DNA of 64,000 bases from Propionimicrobium sp963511305 (GTDB lineage Bacteria; Actinomycetota; Actinomycetes; Propionibacteriales; Propionibacteriaceae). The stretch spans positions 1 to 64,000 of the forward strand of contig CAUPIJ010000008.1 in assembly GCA_963511305.1 (NCBI GenBank), in the 5' to 3' direction. Made by a program: the position numbers and the translations under genes. Below, one piece after another: positions 15,821 through 24,263 of the stretch (position 1 is its first letter; each line of letters starts with the position of its first letter). The notes under the pieces are model-generated. The model saw only the letters and a program-made list of their open reading frames with translations. It was not told the DNA's origin and did not search any database.

Positions 15821-16441
15821 ATGAACGATTACTTGGAGGCGCTGTTTGCGACGCTGGGCGCTTCCTTGAGTCTGGACGGCGAGCGGCTGGCGATGGACGG
15901 CTGGGCGGTTCCGGTGGGTATCGGGCTGGTCGCTAGCGTCTCGACAATGCTCGGTCAGTGGGCTTTGCTGGCGATCAACCAGGTGCGCGGCTTGCGCAAA
16001 TTGTTCACGCTGATCACGTCTGTTTTGGGCATGTTGGTTACGGGCGCGATCCAGGCTCTGTTGTTCATATTCCTTGGGCAAATGTTCCTGGGCGTCGACC
16101 TTACGGTCTCGCAGGTGCTGCCGATAGTGCTTGCGGCTTATGGGCCGTACTGGTTCGGGTTTCTGGTGGTTTTGCCCTACACGGGATCAGGTGTCGCGAG
16201 GATTTTGAGCGTCTGGACGCTGCTCGCACTCTGGACTTTCGCCGAGGCTAACCTTGCTTTGACTAGGCCAAACGCTCTTATTCTGTCACTCGGTGCGTGG
16301 CTGGGCGCGCAGTTCATCAACTGGCTGTTCGAGTTGACGCCGCTGAAGCTGACGTCCAGAATCTTCCGCTGGGTTAGCGGCTCGGAGAGGCTGACGGGCA
16401 GAGACCTGATGGACGCCGCCGATCGGAGGCAGGCCCGATGA
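15821..16441 (+). CDS. integral membrane protein of unknown function
   Basis: I do not recognise this family. It is 206 residues from the chosen ATG, which follows GATGAGGAT. About five hydrophobic segments are visible, near residues 28-50, 60-90, 98-122, 128-148 and 156-175, and the C-terminus is a basic cytosolic-looking tail (SGSERLTGRDLMDAADRRQAR). It overlaps the next gene as ATGA, so the two are translationally coupled and probably act together. A Yip1-like fold is conceivable, but nothing in the sequence proves it. Confidence 0.75.
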   Translation: MNDYLEALFATLGASLSLDGERLAMDGWAVPVGIGLVASVSTMLGQWALLAINQVRGLRKLFTLITSVLGMLVTGAIQALLFIFLGQMFLGVDLTVSQVLPIVLAAYGPYWFGFLVVLPYTGSGVARILSVWTLLALWTFAEANLALTRPNALILSLGAWLGAQFINWLFELTPLKLTSRIFRWVSGSERLTGRDLMDAADRRQAR

Positions 16442-17505
16442 TCGTCGTGCAGATTATCTTGGTGATGATCCTTGGACTGGTCATCGCCGGGCTATTCGCG
16501 CCAAGCGAAGCGTTGTCTTGGTGGCAGCGAAATTACCAACACCTGGAGCGCGAGCCGGACAGCCCGATCATCGACTGGCCGATGCTAGAGCAGGCCAAGT
16601 CGGCTCCGGTTCCCCAAGAAGACAACGTGCCCGAGGAGGTGGCGGAGGCCGTCGCCAGTCCGAATCCGGTGGTGGCAAGCGAGAGCGACGAGCACTACCT
16701 GGTCTACCTGTCCGGCATCGGCACCAGCGGCCCCGACCAGCTGCCGATTTTCGAGATCCCGGTGGTAAATAAGCTCGCCGAACGGCTGGGTAAGACCTGC
16801 GTGATTTGGGATATCTACCCCTACTCTGTGGAAAACCAGGCGCTGACTACGGGTAGGCGGTTTTCGCGCCTCTGGCAGAAGCTGCGCATCTGGAAATTCG
16901 AGAAGCGCCCGGGCAGATTCTTGGCCGGCATGATCAACGTGCGCAACGCATTTCAGATGTTCGTAAGCTCCGACCGGCGCTATGGGCCGGTCTTCAATCT
17001 GGCGGTAGCTGAACAGATCGCTGCCGCGCTGCTTCGGCACGGCTATAGGCCCGAGGACGCCAAGCCCGTCACCCTACTTGGCTGGAGCGGTGGCGCCCAG
17101 ATCGCCCTCGGCGCCACCTGGTATCTTGCCGCGCTTGGCGTGCCCGTGCGGGTGATCTCGATGGCGGGCATCACCAGTTCCGACCCCGGAATAGATCGGG
17201 CGACGAAAATCTGGCACCTGCACGGCGACCGAGACATCATCACCGCGGGCGGCAAGCTGCTGTTTCCCAAGCGCTGGCGGATTTTCAGGAACTCCGCCTG
17301 GAACCGCGCGCTGGTCGACGGCCGCATCGAGATCGTGCATCTTGGCGCGCTGACCCATACCGGAAAGCTCGGCTACTACTCGTTCCAGACGACGCTGCCC
17401 GACGGCCGCGAACCCAGGCAGGCCTCAGTCGACCACATCGTCGAGATTCTCGTCCACGCAGGTCTCGCCGAGGACAACGAGGGCAAGTTCACCGCTGGCA
17501 GCTAG
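16438..17505 (+). CDS. membrane-anchored alpha/beta-hydrolase-like protein
   Basis: This 355-residue protein has an N-terminal transmembrane anchor (VVQIILVMILGLVIAGLFA), a variable linker (about 40-85) and an alpha/beta hydrolase-like domain. The nucleophile elbow is LLGWSGGAQIALGA; a possible acid is in HLHGDRDII and a possible His in LGALTHTGKLGYY. The order and spacing fit a Ser-Asp-His triad. The substrate is unknown; lipid or ester hydrolysis at the membrane is a guess. Its ATG overlaps the upstream membrane-protein stop by four bases. Confidence 0.7.
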   Translation: MIVVQIILVMILGLVIAGLFAPSEALSWWQRNYQHLEREPDSPIIDWPMLEQAKSAPVPQEDNVPEEVAEAVASPNPVVASESDEHYLVYLSGIGTSGPDQLPIFEIPVVNKLAERLGKTCVIWDIYPYSVENQALTTGRRFSRLWQKLRIWKFEKRPGRFLAGMINVRNAFQMFVSSDRRYGPVFNLAVAEQIAAALLRHGYRPEDAKPVTLLGWSGGAQIALGATWYLAALGVPVRVISMAGITSSDPGIDRATKIWHLHGDRDIITAGGKLLFPKRWRIFRNSAWNRALVDGRIEIVHLGALTHTGKLGYYSFQTTLPDGREPRQASVDHIVEILVHAGLAEDNEGKFTAGS

Positions 17506-17580
17506 CCGTCTCAATCTCCTAAGACCCCTTGCGGCGCGCGCATTGGGTTTCACCCCTCAAACGCTGATAGTTTTGCCTGC

Positions 17581-19293
17581 ATGAGCGAGTCGAAATCTAG
17601 TAATGGTGCCGGCGACTTCATCGCCGACATGGTTGCCGCGGATAACGAGGCGGGCACTTTCGGTGGCCGCGTCCAGACGCGTTTCCCACCCGAGCCGAAC
17701 GGTTATCTGCATATTGGCCACGCCAAGGCAATCACCGTCGACTTTGGGATCGCCGAGCAGTTCGGCGGCATCTGCAAGCTGCGTTTCGATGACACCAACC
17801 CGGATGCCGAGGACGTCGAATACGTCGACTCGATCATCGAGGACATCGAGTGGCTGGGCTACGAGCCCGACGAGGTGCTCTACGCGTCCGACTACTTCGA
17901 GAACCTCTACGAGTGGGCCGTTCTGCTGATCAAGAAGGGCCTGGCCTACGTCGATGATCAGGACGGCGAGACCATTTCTGCCCAGCGCGGACGCTACGGC
18001 GAGCCGGGCGTTAATTCGCCGTTCCGTGATCGCCCGATCGAGGAAAATCTGGATCTTTTCGCGCGGATGCGTGCCGGCGAATTCCCCGATGGCGCTCGTG
18101 TGCTGCGCGCCAAGATCGACATGTCGGCCGACGACATGACCTTGCGCGACCCGGTGATGTACCGCATCCGCCACATTCCGCACCACCGCACTGGCGATAA
18201 GTGGTGCATCTATCCGAACTACGACTGGGCGCACGGCCAGTCCGACGCGCTCGAGCACGTCACGCACTCGCTTTGCACGCTTGAGTTCGTTTCGCACCGC
18301 CCGCTGTATGACTGGTTTCTCAGCCACCTGCCACTGCCGGCCGAAAAGCCTCGTCAGACCGAGTTTGCCCGCCTGGAACTCACTCACACGGTGACCAGCA
18401 AGCGCAGGCTGCGCAAGCTGATCGAGGACGGCATCGTTGATGGCTGGGACGACCCCCGCATGCCTACCCTTTCGGGTCTGCGCAGGCGCGGCTACCCGCC
18501 GGCGGCGATCAAGAATTTCTGCCGCGACATCGGGGTTTCGCGCACCAACTCGCGCCAGTCCATCGAGGAGCTGGAGAGCTACGTTCGCCGCGAGCTGAAC
18601 AAGACCGCGCAGCGGCGCATGGGTGTTCTGCACCCGTTGAAGCTAACGCTCACCAACTGGCCCAAGGACGAGGCTGGTAACCCTGTGGTCGAGTATTTCG
18701 AGGTGGTTAATAACCCGGAGAACCCCGACGACGGCAAGCGCAAGGTTGCTTTTACCGGTGATCTGTACATCGAGTCGGAGGACTTCGCCGAGGTTCCCCC
18801 GCCCAAGTTCTTCAGGCTCTCGCCGGGCCGCGAGGTCAGGCTGCGCGGGGCTTACTTCGTCACCGCCACCGACGTGGTTAAGGACGCCGAGGGCAACGTC
18901 ATCGAGGTGCTGGGCACTTACGATCCGGCCACAAAGGGTGGCGACGCTCCCGACGGCCGCCGCGTGAAGTCCACGATGCACTGGGTGTCCGCTACGCACG
19001 CCGTGGATGCCACCGTGAACCTCTACGACAAGTTGTTCACCGTTGATCTTCCTGGAGCTGAAACCGGCGAGCCGCTGGATGATCTGAACCCGAACTCCCG
19101 CGAGATTCTGACCGGCTGCAAGGTCGAGGCATCTCTGGCCGACGTCCCCGGTGGCAAGGTCGTGCAGTTCGAGCGCCTCGGCTATTTCGCCAAGGACAAG
19201 AAGCAGGAGATGACCTTCCACCGTACGGTCGGCCTGCGCGACGAATGGGCCGCAATTCAGCGGCGCGCCCAGAAGCGGCAGGGCAAAAACTAG
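17581..19293 (+). CDS. glnS: glutaminyl-tRNA synthetase
   Basis: This 570-residue class I synthetase charges tRNA-Gln with glutamine. It has FPPEPNGYLHIGHAKAI (HIGH motif), the RFDDTNP region and VTSKRRLRKLI (KMSKS equivalent), followed by the two C-terminal anticodon-binding barrels. Most actinobacteria make Gln-tRNA indirectly with GluRS and GatCAB, so a true GlnRS is notable and usually explained by transfer. Base composition looks like that of its neighbours, so any acquisition is not recent. It starts at ATG with no strong ribosome site. Confidence 0.95.
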   Translation: MSESKSSNGAGDFIADMVAADNEAGTFGGRVQTRFPPEPNGYLHIGHAKAITVDFGIAEQFGGICKLRFDDTNPDAEDVEYVDSIIEDIEWLGYEPDEVLYASDYFENLYEWAVLLIKKGLAYVDDQDGETISAQRGRYGEPGVNSPFRDRPIEENLDLFARMRAGEFPDGARVLRAKIDMSADDMTLRDPVMYRIRHIPHHRTGDKWCIYPNYDWAHGQSDALEHVTHSLCTLEFVSHRPLYDWFLSHLPLPAEKPRQTEFARLELTHTVTSKRRLRKLIEDGIVDGWDDPRMPTLSGLRRRGYPPAAIKNFCRDIGVSRTNSRQSIEELESYVRRELNKTAQRRMGVLHPLKLTLTNWPKDEAGNPVVEYFEVVNNPENPDDGKRKVAFTGDLYIESEDFAEVPPPKFFRLSPGREVRLRGAYFVTATDVVKDAEGNVIEVLGTYDPATKGGDAPDGRRVKSTMHWVSATHAVDATVNLYDKLFTVDLPGAETGEPLDDLNPNSREILTGCKVEASLADVPGGKVVQFERLGYFAKDKKQEMTFHRTVGLRDEWAAIQRRAQKRQGKN

Positions 19294-19323
19294 GCATCAC
19301 ACAAAGTCAGGCTGGCATAGCAG

Positions 19324-20019
19324 CTATGAGCTGAAGACCGCGAACGGGTCTGTGATCACGAGCTCGTGCACCGCGAAGCGGTACAGCTGGGCGGGGCGTC
19401 CACCCTTGGAGCCGGCCGTCGTCTTTTTCGGCAGTTTTTCTAGCTGGCTGCGACGGGTCAAGACTCTCTGTAGGTTCGTCGGGGCGACGTCGTGGCCTAG
19501 CGCTGCGGTGTAGATTGCCCGCAGCCCGGCGATGGTGAATTCGTCGGGTGCCAGCGCGAAGGCGATGTTGGTGTAGCTGAGTTTTCCGCGCAGCCGTTCC
19601 ACGGCGTAGTTGACGATATCCGCGTGGTCGAAGGCCATGTCTTTCAGCTTCGAAACTGGCAGCCAGTAGGCATTGTCGGGAAGGTCGATTTCTTGCTCGG
19701 CCGGAATCAGACCGAGGTAGCTGGTGCCGATTGTGCGCTGGGCCGGGTCGCGGAATGGGTCGGATCTGGTGTCTAGCTGCTCCAGGTATGCGACGCTCTT
19801 CAGGTTTGTGCGCCGGTTCAAGTGGCGCAGCACCGAATCGCCGATCTGTTCGTCGATCTCGACCGGTCCGCTCGGCAACGCGGGGTGGCCGGCGAATGGT
19901 TCGCGTGGGCGCTTGGAAACCAGCACACTGAGGCTTTCGCGTACTTGCAGAACCGCCGCGATCGCCTCGTGGCGATACAGGGCAACGCCGCTGTTGTCTC
20001 TGGCAGGTTGTCTCGTCAC
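19324..20019 (-). CDS. nrtR: NrtR-type Nudix-related transcriptional regulator of NAD synthesis
   Basis: This 231-residue protein has an N-terminal Nudix-like domain (about 10-140) whose catalytic box is degenerate (LPSGPVEIDEQIGDSVLRHL lacks the REUxEE acids) and a C-terminal winged-helix (about 150-225: YTNIAFALAPDEFTIAGLRAIYTAALG, NLQRVLTRR). That combination is NrtR, a repressor that senses ADP-ribose or other NAD metabolites. It starts at GTG and is divergent from nadA. The 70-base spacer carries two palindromes that are likely its operators. Confidence 0.82.
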   Translation of the reverse strand: MTRQPARDNSGVALYRHEAIAAVLQVRESLSVLVSKRPREPFAGHPALPSGPVEIDEQIGDSVLRHLNRRTNLKSVAYLEQLDTRSDPFRDPAQRTIGTSYLGLIPAEQEIDLPDNAYWLPVSKLKDMAFDHADIVNYAVERLRGKLSYTNIAFALAPDEFTIAGLRAIYTAALGHDVAPTNLQRVLTRRSQLEKLPKKTTAGSKGGRPAQLYRFAVHELVITDPFAVFSS

Positions 20020-20034
20020 AACAAGGATGATAAC

Positions 20035-20067
20035 CTAAAATTCGGTTTTAGCCTATAAGGCGAAAAC
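20035..20067. promoter_or_regulatory. candidate NrtR operators between nrtR and nadA
   Basis: Two overlapping palindromes are seen: CTAAAA-TTCGG-TTTTAG (20035-20051), and a 23-base near-palindrome GTTTTAGCC...GGCGAAAAC (20045-20067) whose halves differ at one outer position plus the centre. They lie in the short divergent spacer, where a repressor would control nadABC and itself. Confidence 0.6.
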
Positions 20068-20088
20068 TAAAGGATTGGAGTTTCAATT

Positions 20089-21090
20089 ATGACGCAGACA
20101 CTGAGCGAAAACCGTCTCGCCACCTCTTGGCAGGACGATGTGCGACGCCTAGCCCGCAAGCGCGATGCCGTTATTCTTGCGCACAACTATCAGGCGCCGG
20201 AGATCCAGGACGTGGCCGACCACGTCGGCGATTCCCTGGCGCTGTCCCGCATAGCTGCCAGCTCGGATGCGTCTACGATCGTCTTTGCCGGCGTCCACTT
20301 CATGGCCGAGACGGCGAAGCTGCTCAGCCCGCAGAAGCGCGTGTTGATTCCGGAACAGCAGGCCGGCTGTTCGCTGGCCGACTGCATCACCGCAGACCAG
20401 CTTCGCGCCTGGAAGGCCGAACATCCGGGCGCGGTCGTGGTTTCGTACGTCAACACCACCGCCGAGGTAAAAGCAGAGACCGACATCTGCTGCACCAGCT
20501 CCAACGCCCTCGAGGTGGTCCGCTCGATCCCCGAGGACAAGGAGATCCTCTTCTGCCCCGACCAGTTCCTGGGCGCGCACGTGCGTCGTCGCACCGGCCG
20601 AGACAACATCCACATCTGGATGGGCGAGTGCCACGTGCACGCGGACATTTCTCCTAACAGCCTCATCGACGCCGTCCACTCCAATAACGGCGCGAAGCTC
20701 TACATTCACCCCGAGTGCGGCTGCACGACCAGCGCGCTTTGGCTGGCCGGTAAGGGCGATCTGCCGGAGGAAGACACGAAGGTTCTTTCCACCGGCGGAA
20801 TGCTCACCGCTGCCCGCAACGAGACCGCCAAGAAGGTGCTGGTGGCCACCGAGGTCGGAATGCTGCATCAACTGCGCGCGGCGAACCCTAATACCGATTT
20901 TCAGCCGGTCAACGCCGGCGCGGTCTGCCCGTTCATGAAGATGATCACTCCCGAAAAGCTGCTCGCCTGTTTGGGTGAACCCAGCGAAACGAGAATCTTT
21001 GAGGTGGACGTCCCGGAGGACGTCGCTGTCAAGGCGCGGGCTGCCGTGGAGCGCATGATTCAGATTGGAAACCCCGGAAGCGCGGAGTGA
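20089..21090 (+). CDS. nadA: quinolinate synthase
   Basis: This 333-residue [4Fe-4S] enzyme condenses iminoaspartate with dihydroxyacetone phosphate to quinolinate, the second step of de novo NAD synthesis. Cluster cysteines are seen in CSLADCITADQL, HPECGCTTSALW and NAGAVCPFMKMI, and the substrate motif in AHNYQAPEIQDVADHVGDSL. GGAG precedes the ATG. Its stop overlaps the nadB start (GTGATG), making nadABC a tight operon downstream of the NrtR-like operators. Confidence 0.96.
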   Translation: MTQTLSENRLATSWQDDVRRLARKRDAVILAHNYQAPEIQDVADHVGDSLALSRIAASSDASTIVFAGVHFMAETAKLLSPQKRVLIPEQQAGCSLADCITADQLRAWKAEHPGAVVVSYVNTTAEVKAETDICCTSSNALEVVRSIPEDKEILFCPDQFLGAHVRRRTGRDNIHIWMGECHVHADISPNSLIDAVHSNNGAKLYIHPECGCTTSALWLAGKGDLPEEDTKVLSTGGMLTAARNETAKKVLVATEVGMLHQLRAANPNTDFQPVNAGAVCPFMKMITPEKLLACLGEPSETRIFEVDVPEDVAVKARAAVERMIQIGNPGSAE

Positions 21091-22706
21091 TGCTCAAGCT
21101 AACTGCTAACGCAACTAAACACTGCGACGTCGTCGTAGTTGGCACCGGTGCCGCTGGCCTTTCGGTCCTGCTGCACCTTGCCCGAGCGGGTGCGGAGACA
21201 ATAGCGGTTACCCGCGGCTCGCTGCGGGACTCGTCGACGGATTGGGCTCAGGGTGGTCTGGCTGCGGTTTTCGACCGGAACGACGACTTTGAATCGCACA
21301 TTGCTGACACGCTGGAAGCCGGAGCAGGGCTGTGCGACCCGGTGGCGGTTCGTGAGTTGGTGACGGCTGCCCCTAGAGCCATCAACAGGCTCGTCGAGTT
21401 GGGCGCGGTATTCGACCGTGAACCCGACGGCAGCTTCGATCTGCACCTGGAGGGTGGTCACAGCGCCAACCGAATAGTGCACGCTTACGGTGATGCGTCC
21501 GGCGCGGAAGTCGAGCGGACCCTGGCCGCTGCACTTTCCAGCGCGTTGGTCGCTTCCAGGACCAAAGTTTGGGAGCATACCCGACTGGTCGACATCCTGA
21601 CCGACTCCTCCGGGGCGGCCTGCGGGGTGCGCGTGGTCAACGAGTCCGGCGTCACGGACATTCGCTCGGAGGCGGTCGTGCTGGCCAGCGGCGGCATCGG
21701 CCAGCTCTGGCCGGTCACGAGCAATCCTCCCGTGGCTACGGCAGACGGCATCGCCGCGGCGTTGCGTGCGGGGGCAACGGTTCGTGATCTGGAGTTCACC
21801 CAATTCCACCCGACGGTGCTCTTCGACCCGCGAGCCAGAGAGCGCGGCATGCTGATCTCCGAGGCCGTGCGTGGGCATGGCGCGAAGCTGATTAATTCCG
21901 CCGGTGAGCGGTTCATGGTTGGCAAGCATCCGCTGGCAGAGCTTGCCCCGCGCGACGTCGTCTCCGCCGAGATCATGGCCGAGCTGGAGCGCAGCGGCGA
22001 GAGGTGCGTCTACTTGGATGCCACAGAATTTGGCGAGAGCTGGCACTCCGTATTTCCACTGATCCTGCAGCTTTGTCGTTCGAGGGGCGTCGACCCGATC
22101 GCCTCCCCGATCCCGGTTCACCCGGCCGCGCACTATTCCTGCGGCGGTGTGGCGGCCGACATGAATGGCGTCACCAGTGTGCCGGGGCTTTACGCGGTCG
22201 GCGAGACCGCCGCCACCGGGGTGCAGGGCGCGAACCGACTGGCCTCCAACTCGCTGACCGAGGCCCTGGTCTGCGGTGACGCGCTCGGCCAGCAGCTGGC
22301 GGAGGGTAATCTGCCCCGCCCGGGCAGGCCTGTCAGGGCAGACTTGACGCTCGCCGAGGACTTTGTGGCTCCGCAGGCCGTCGAGACCATCAAGTCAGCC
22401 ATGCAGAAATATGGCTTCGTAACCCGCTGCGACAAGGGGCTTCATAGGCTTTCTGAGACCATTCAGGGCTTGCCCACCGGAGGATTCAGCGACGCCGCAC
22501 TGACCGCCACCAACCTGGCACTCGCCGCCTCGGTCATCGCGACCGCCGGGCTGCACCGCACCGAATCTCGGGGCTGCCACCGTCGCAGCGACTACCCCGA
22601 GTGCGACGAAAGACTCGCCCACAGGCAGGCCGTTCGCCTGGTCCGCGGTAGCCTGGAAATAGCCACCCAACCCATCACCTGCAACGAGCTAAAAGAGGTC
22701 GCATGA
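21087..22706 (+). CDS. nadB: L-aspartate oxidase
   Basis: This 539-residue FAD enzyme oxidises aspartate to iminoaspartate for NadA. The dinucleotide motif VVVVGTGAAGLS is near residues 15-26, DSSTDWAQGGLAAVF is the covalent-type succinate-dehydrogenase-family segment, HPAAHYSCGGVAADMNG carries substrate contacts, and GANRLASNSLTEALVCG binds FAD. The start may be GTG 21087 or ATG 21090; both overlap nadA. The C-terminal helical domain carries RGCHRRSDYPE. The stop overlaps nadC by four bases. Confidence 0.95.
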   Translation: MMLKLTANATKHCDVVVVGTGAAGLSVLLHLARAGAETIAVTRGSLRDSSTDWAQGGLAAVFDRNDDFESHIADTLEAGAGLCDPVAVRELVTAAPRAINRLVELGAVFDREPDGSFDLHLEGGHSANRIVHAYGDASGAEVERTLAAALSSALVASRTKVWEHTRLVDILTDSSGAACGVRVVNESGVTDIRSEAVVLASGGIGQLWPVTSNPPVATADGIAAALRAGATVRDLEFTQFHPTVLFDPRARERGMLISEAVRGHGAKLINSAGERFMVGKHPLAELAPRDVVSAEIMAELERSGERCVYLDATEFGESWHSVFPLILQLCRSRGVDPIASPIPVHPAAHYSCGGVAADMNGVTSVPGLYAVGETAATGVQGANRLASNSLTEALVCGDALGQQLAEGNLPRPGRPVRADLTLAEDFVAPQAVETIKSAMQKYGFVTRCDKGLHRLSETIQGLPTGGFSDAALTATNLALAASVIATAGLHRTESRGCHRRSDYPECDERLAHRQAVRLVRGSLEIATQPITCNELKEVA

Positions 22707-23554
22707 ACTACTACCAGCAGGACCTGGAGCGCGCGGTTGAGGCCGCCCTCGATGAGGACCTTCGCCTTGGCCCGGACGTCACCACCGTCACCACCGTCGA
22801 CGAGGACGCCAGTGGTGTCGCGCTGGTGGTGGCCCGCGAACCGGGCGTGATCTCAGGCGTAGACGCCGCCCTGCTGGCCGCACAGAGAGTCTCGGAGCGA
22901 TTGGGCAAAAGAATCGAGGTCGAGAAGGTGCTCGATAATGGCGCGCGGGTCAGCCCTGGTGACACCGTGCTGCGCGTCGAGGGCCCGATCCAGGCCATTT
23001 TGACCGCAGAGCGCACCATGCTGAACTTCCTCGGCCAGTTGTCTGGCGTTGCCACCGCCACCGCCCGCTGGGTGGACGCGGTGGCCGGCACTCGCGCCAA
23101 GATCCGCGATACCCGCAAGACTGTGCCTGGCCTGCGTCTGTTGCAGAAGAAGGCGGTCGTAGATGGCGGAGGCGTTAATCACCGTATGGCTTTAGGCGAC
23201 GTTGCGCTCATAAAGGACAACCACGTTGCGGCGGCCGGCGGCGTTAAGCAGGCGTTCGACGCGGTACGCGCCAAGTCCCCCGAGATCCCGATCGAGGTCG
23301 AGGTGGACACCATCGAGCAGTTGCACGAGGCCATCGACGCCGGTGCCGACCTGATTCTGCTGGACAATTTCACCCCCGAGCTGATGCGCGAGGCCGTCGA
23401 GATTTGCCGTGCTGCCAGCGTGAAGACCGAAGCCAGCGGCGGTTTGACGCTGCCCGACGCCAAGGCGGTTGCCGCCAGCGGGGTGGACTACATCTCCATC
23501 GGCGCGCTCACCCATTCCTCGCGGGTGCTCGATCTCGGCCTAGACTTGCAGTAA
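22703..23554 (+). CDS. nadC: nicotinate-nucleotide pyrophosphorylase (carboxylating)
   Basis: This 283-residue quinolinate phosphoribosyltransferase forms nicotinate mononucleotide, completing the nadABC route. DTRKTVPGLRLLQKKAVVDGGGVNHRMAL, the KDNH motif, EVEVDTIEQ, LLDNFTPE and EASGGLTL are all standard. The ATG overlaps the nadB stop. About 150 bases with no feature separate it from the TM2-domain gene. Confidence 0.96.
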   Translation: MNYYQQDLERAVEAALDEDLRLGPDVTTVTTVDEDASGVALVVAREPGVISGVDAALLAAQRVSERLGKRIEVEKVLDNGARVSPGDTVLRVEGPIQAILTAERTMLNFLGQLSGVATATARWVDAVAGTRAKIRDTRKTVPGLRLLQKKAVVDGGGVNHRMALGDVALIKDNHVAAAGGVKQAFDAVRAKSPEIPIEVEVDTIEQLHEAIDAGADLILLDNFTPELMREAVEICRAASVKTEASGGLTLPDAKAVAASGVDYISIGALTHSSRVLDLGLDLQ

Positions 23555-23705
23555 ATCACTTCCTCAACCGCTCTTTACTCTTTCAGGCTCGTCGTCGGCA
23601 ACCGCCTCGGTCAGGGGGGATAGCCAGAGCGCTTTCTGTGTTGTTACTATGAAATTGACGCCAGATTTACTGGCTGACACATCCAAGAAAACGGGAGGCC
23701 CCTTA

Positions 23706-24263
23706 ATGACTCAGGATAATTACTCGATACCGCAAAGCAACGATCCGCGGAACGAAAACGATGAGACGCTCTACGACAGCATCGAGAACCAAAGTCAGCA
23801 CTCCGAAAGCCTAGACCTGAACCTGCGCAACGAGCAGGCTGATTCTGGCCAGTACACCCAACCTAATTACGCTCAGCCGTCATTCGAGCAGCCCGTCGCC
23901 GACTCGACCGGCTACGCCCAGCCCGGCCCCGGCGCGAACCAGCAGAACTACGGCAATTTCCAGCCCAACTACGCCGTTGCGCCGGCTCAGCAGTATGCGC
24001 CGGCCCAACAAAAGTCAAAAGTTGCCGCTGGCTTGCTTGGCATCTTCCTCGGGACATTAGGCATTCACAACTTTTACACCGGGCGCACCAATATTGCCTT
24101 GATCCAGCTGATTGGTTTTCTCGGCAGCTTTGTCCTCTACATAGTTTTCATCGGCCCGCTCATTCAGATGGCCATCGGCCTTTGGGCGTTCATTGAGGGC
24201 ATCCTCTACCTGACCGGCTCGGGCTCCTACGCATACGACGCCAAGGGCGTCCCACTAAATTAA
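23706..24263 (+). CDS. TM2-domain membrane protein
   Basis: This 185-residue protein has a long Gln/Asn/Pro/Tyr-rich N-terminal half (about 1-95) and a C-terminal TM2 domain with two hydrophobic segments: KVAAGLLGIFLGTLGIHNFYTG (the DRF-like loop here is HNFYTGR) and FVLYIVFIGPLIQMAIGLWAFIEGILYL. TM2 proteins have no settled role in bacteria. The start at 23706 follows GGGAGG; a frame-extending ATG at 23649 has no such site. It is convergent with the next gene, their ends overlapping by 4 bases. Confidence 0.8.
   Translation: MTQDNYSIPQSNDPRNENDETLYDSIENQSQHSESLDLNLRNEQADSGQYTQPNYAQPSFEQPVADSTGYAQPGPGANQQNYGNFQPNYAVAPAQQYAPAQQKSKVAAGLLGIFLGTLGIHNFYTGRTNIALIQLIGFLGSFVLYIVFIGPLIQMAIGLWAFIEGILYLTGSGSYAYDAKGVPLN

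Noticed and set aside
17557..18633. 358-codon minus-strand open frame opposite glnS
   Set aside because: It lies entirely opposite the well-supported GlnRS gene and has no recognisable motif; it is a high-GC antisense frame.
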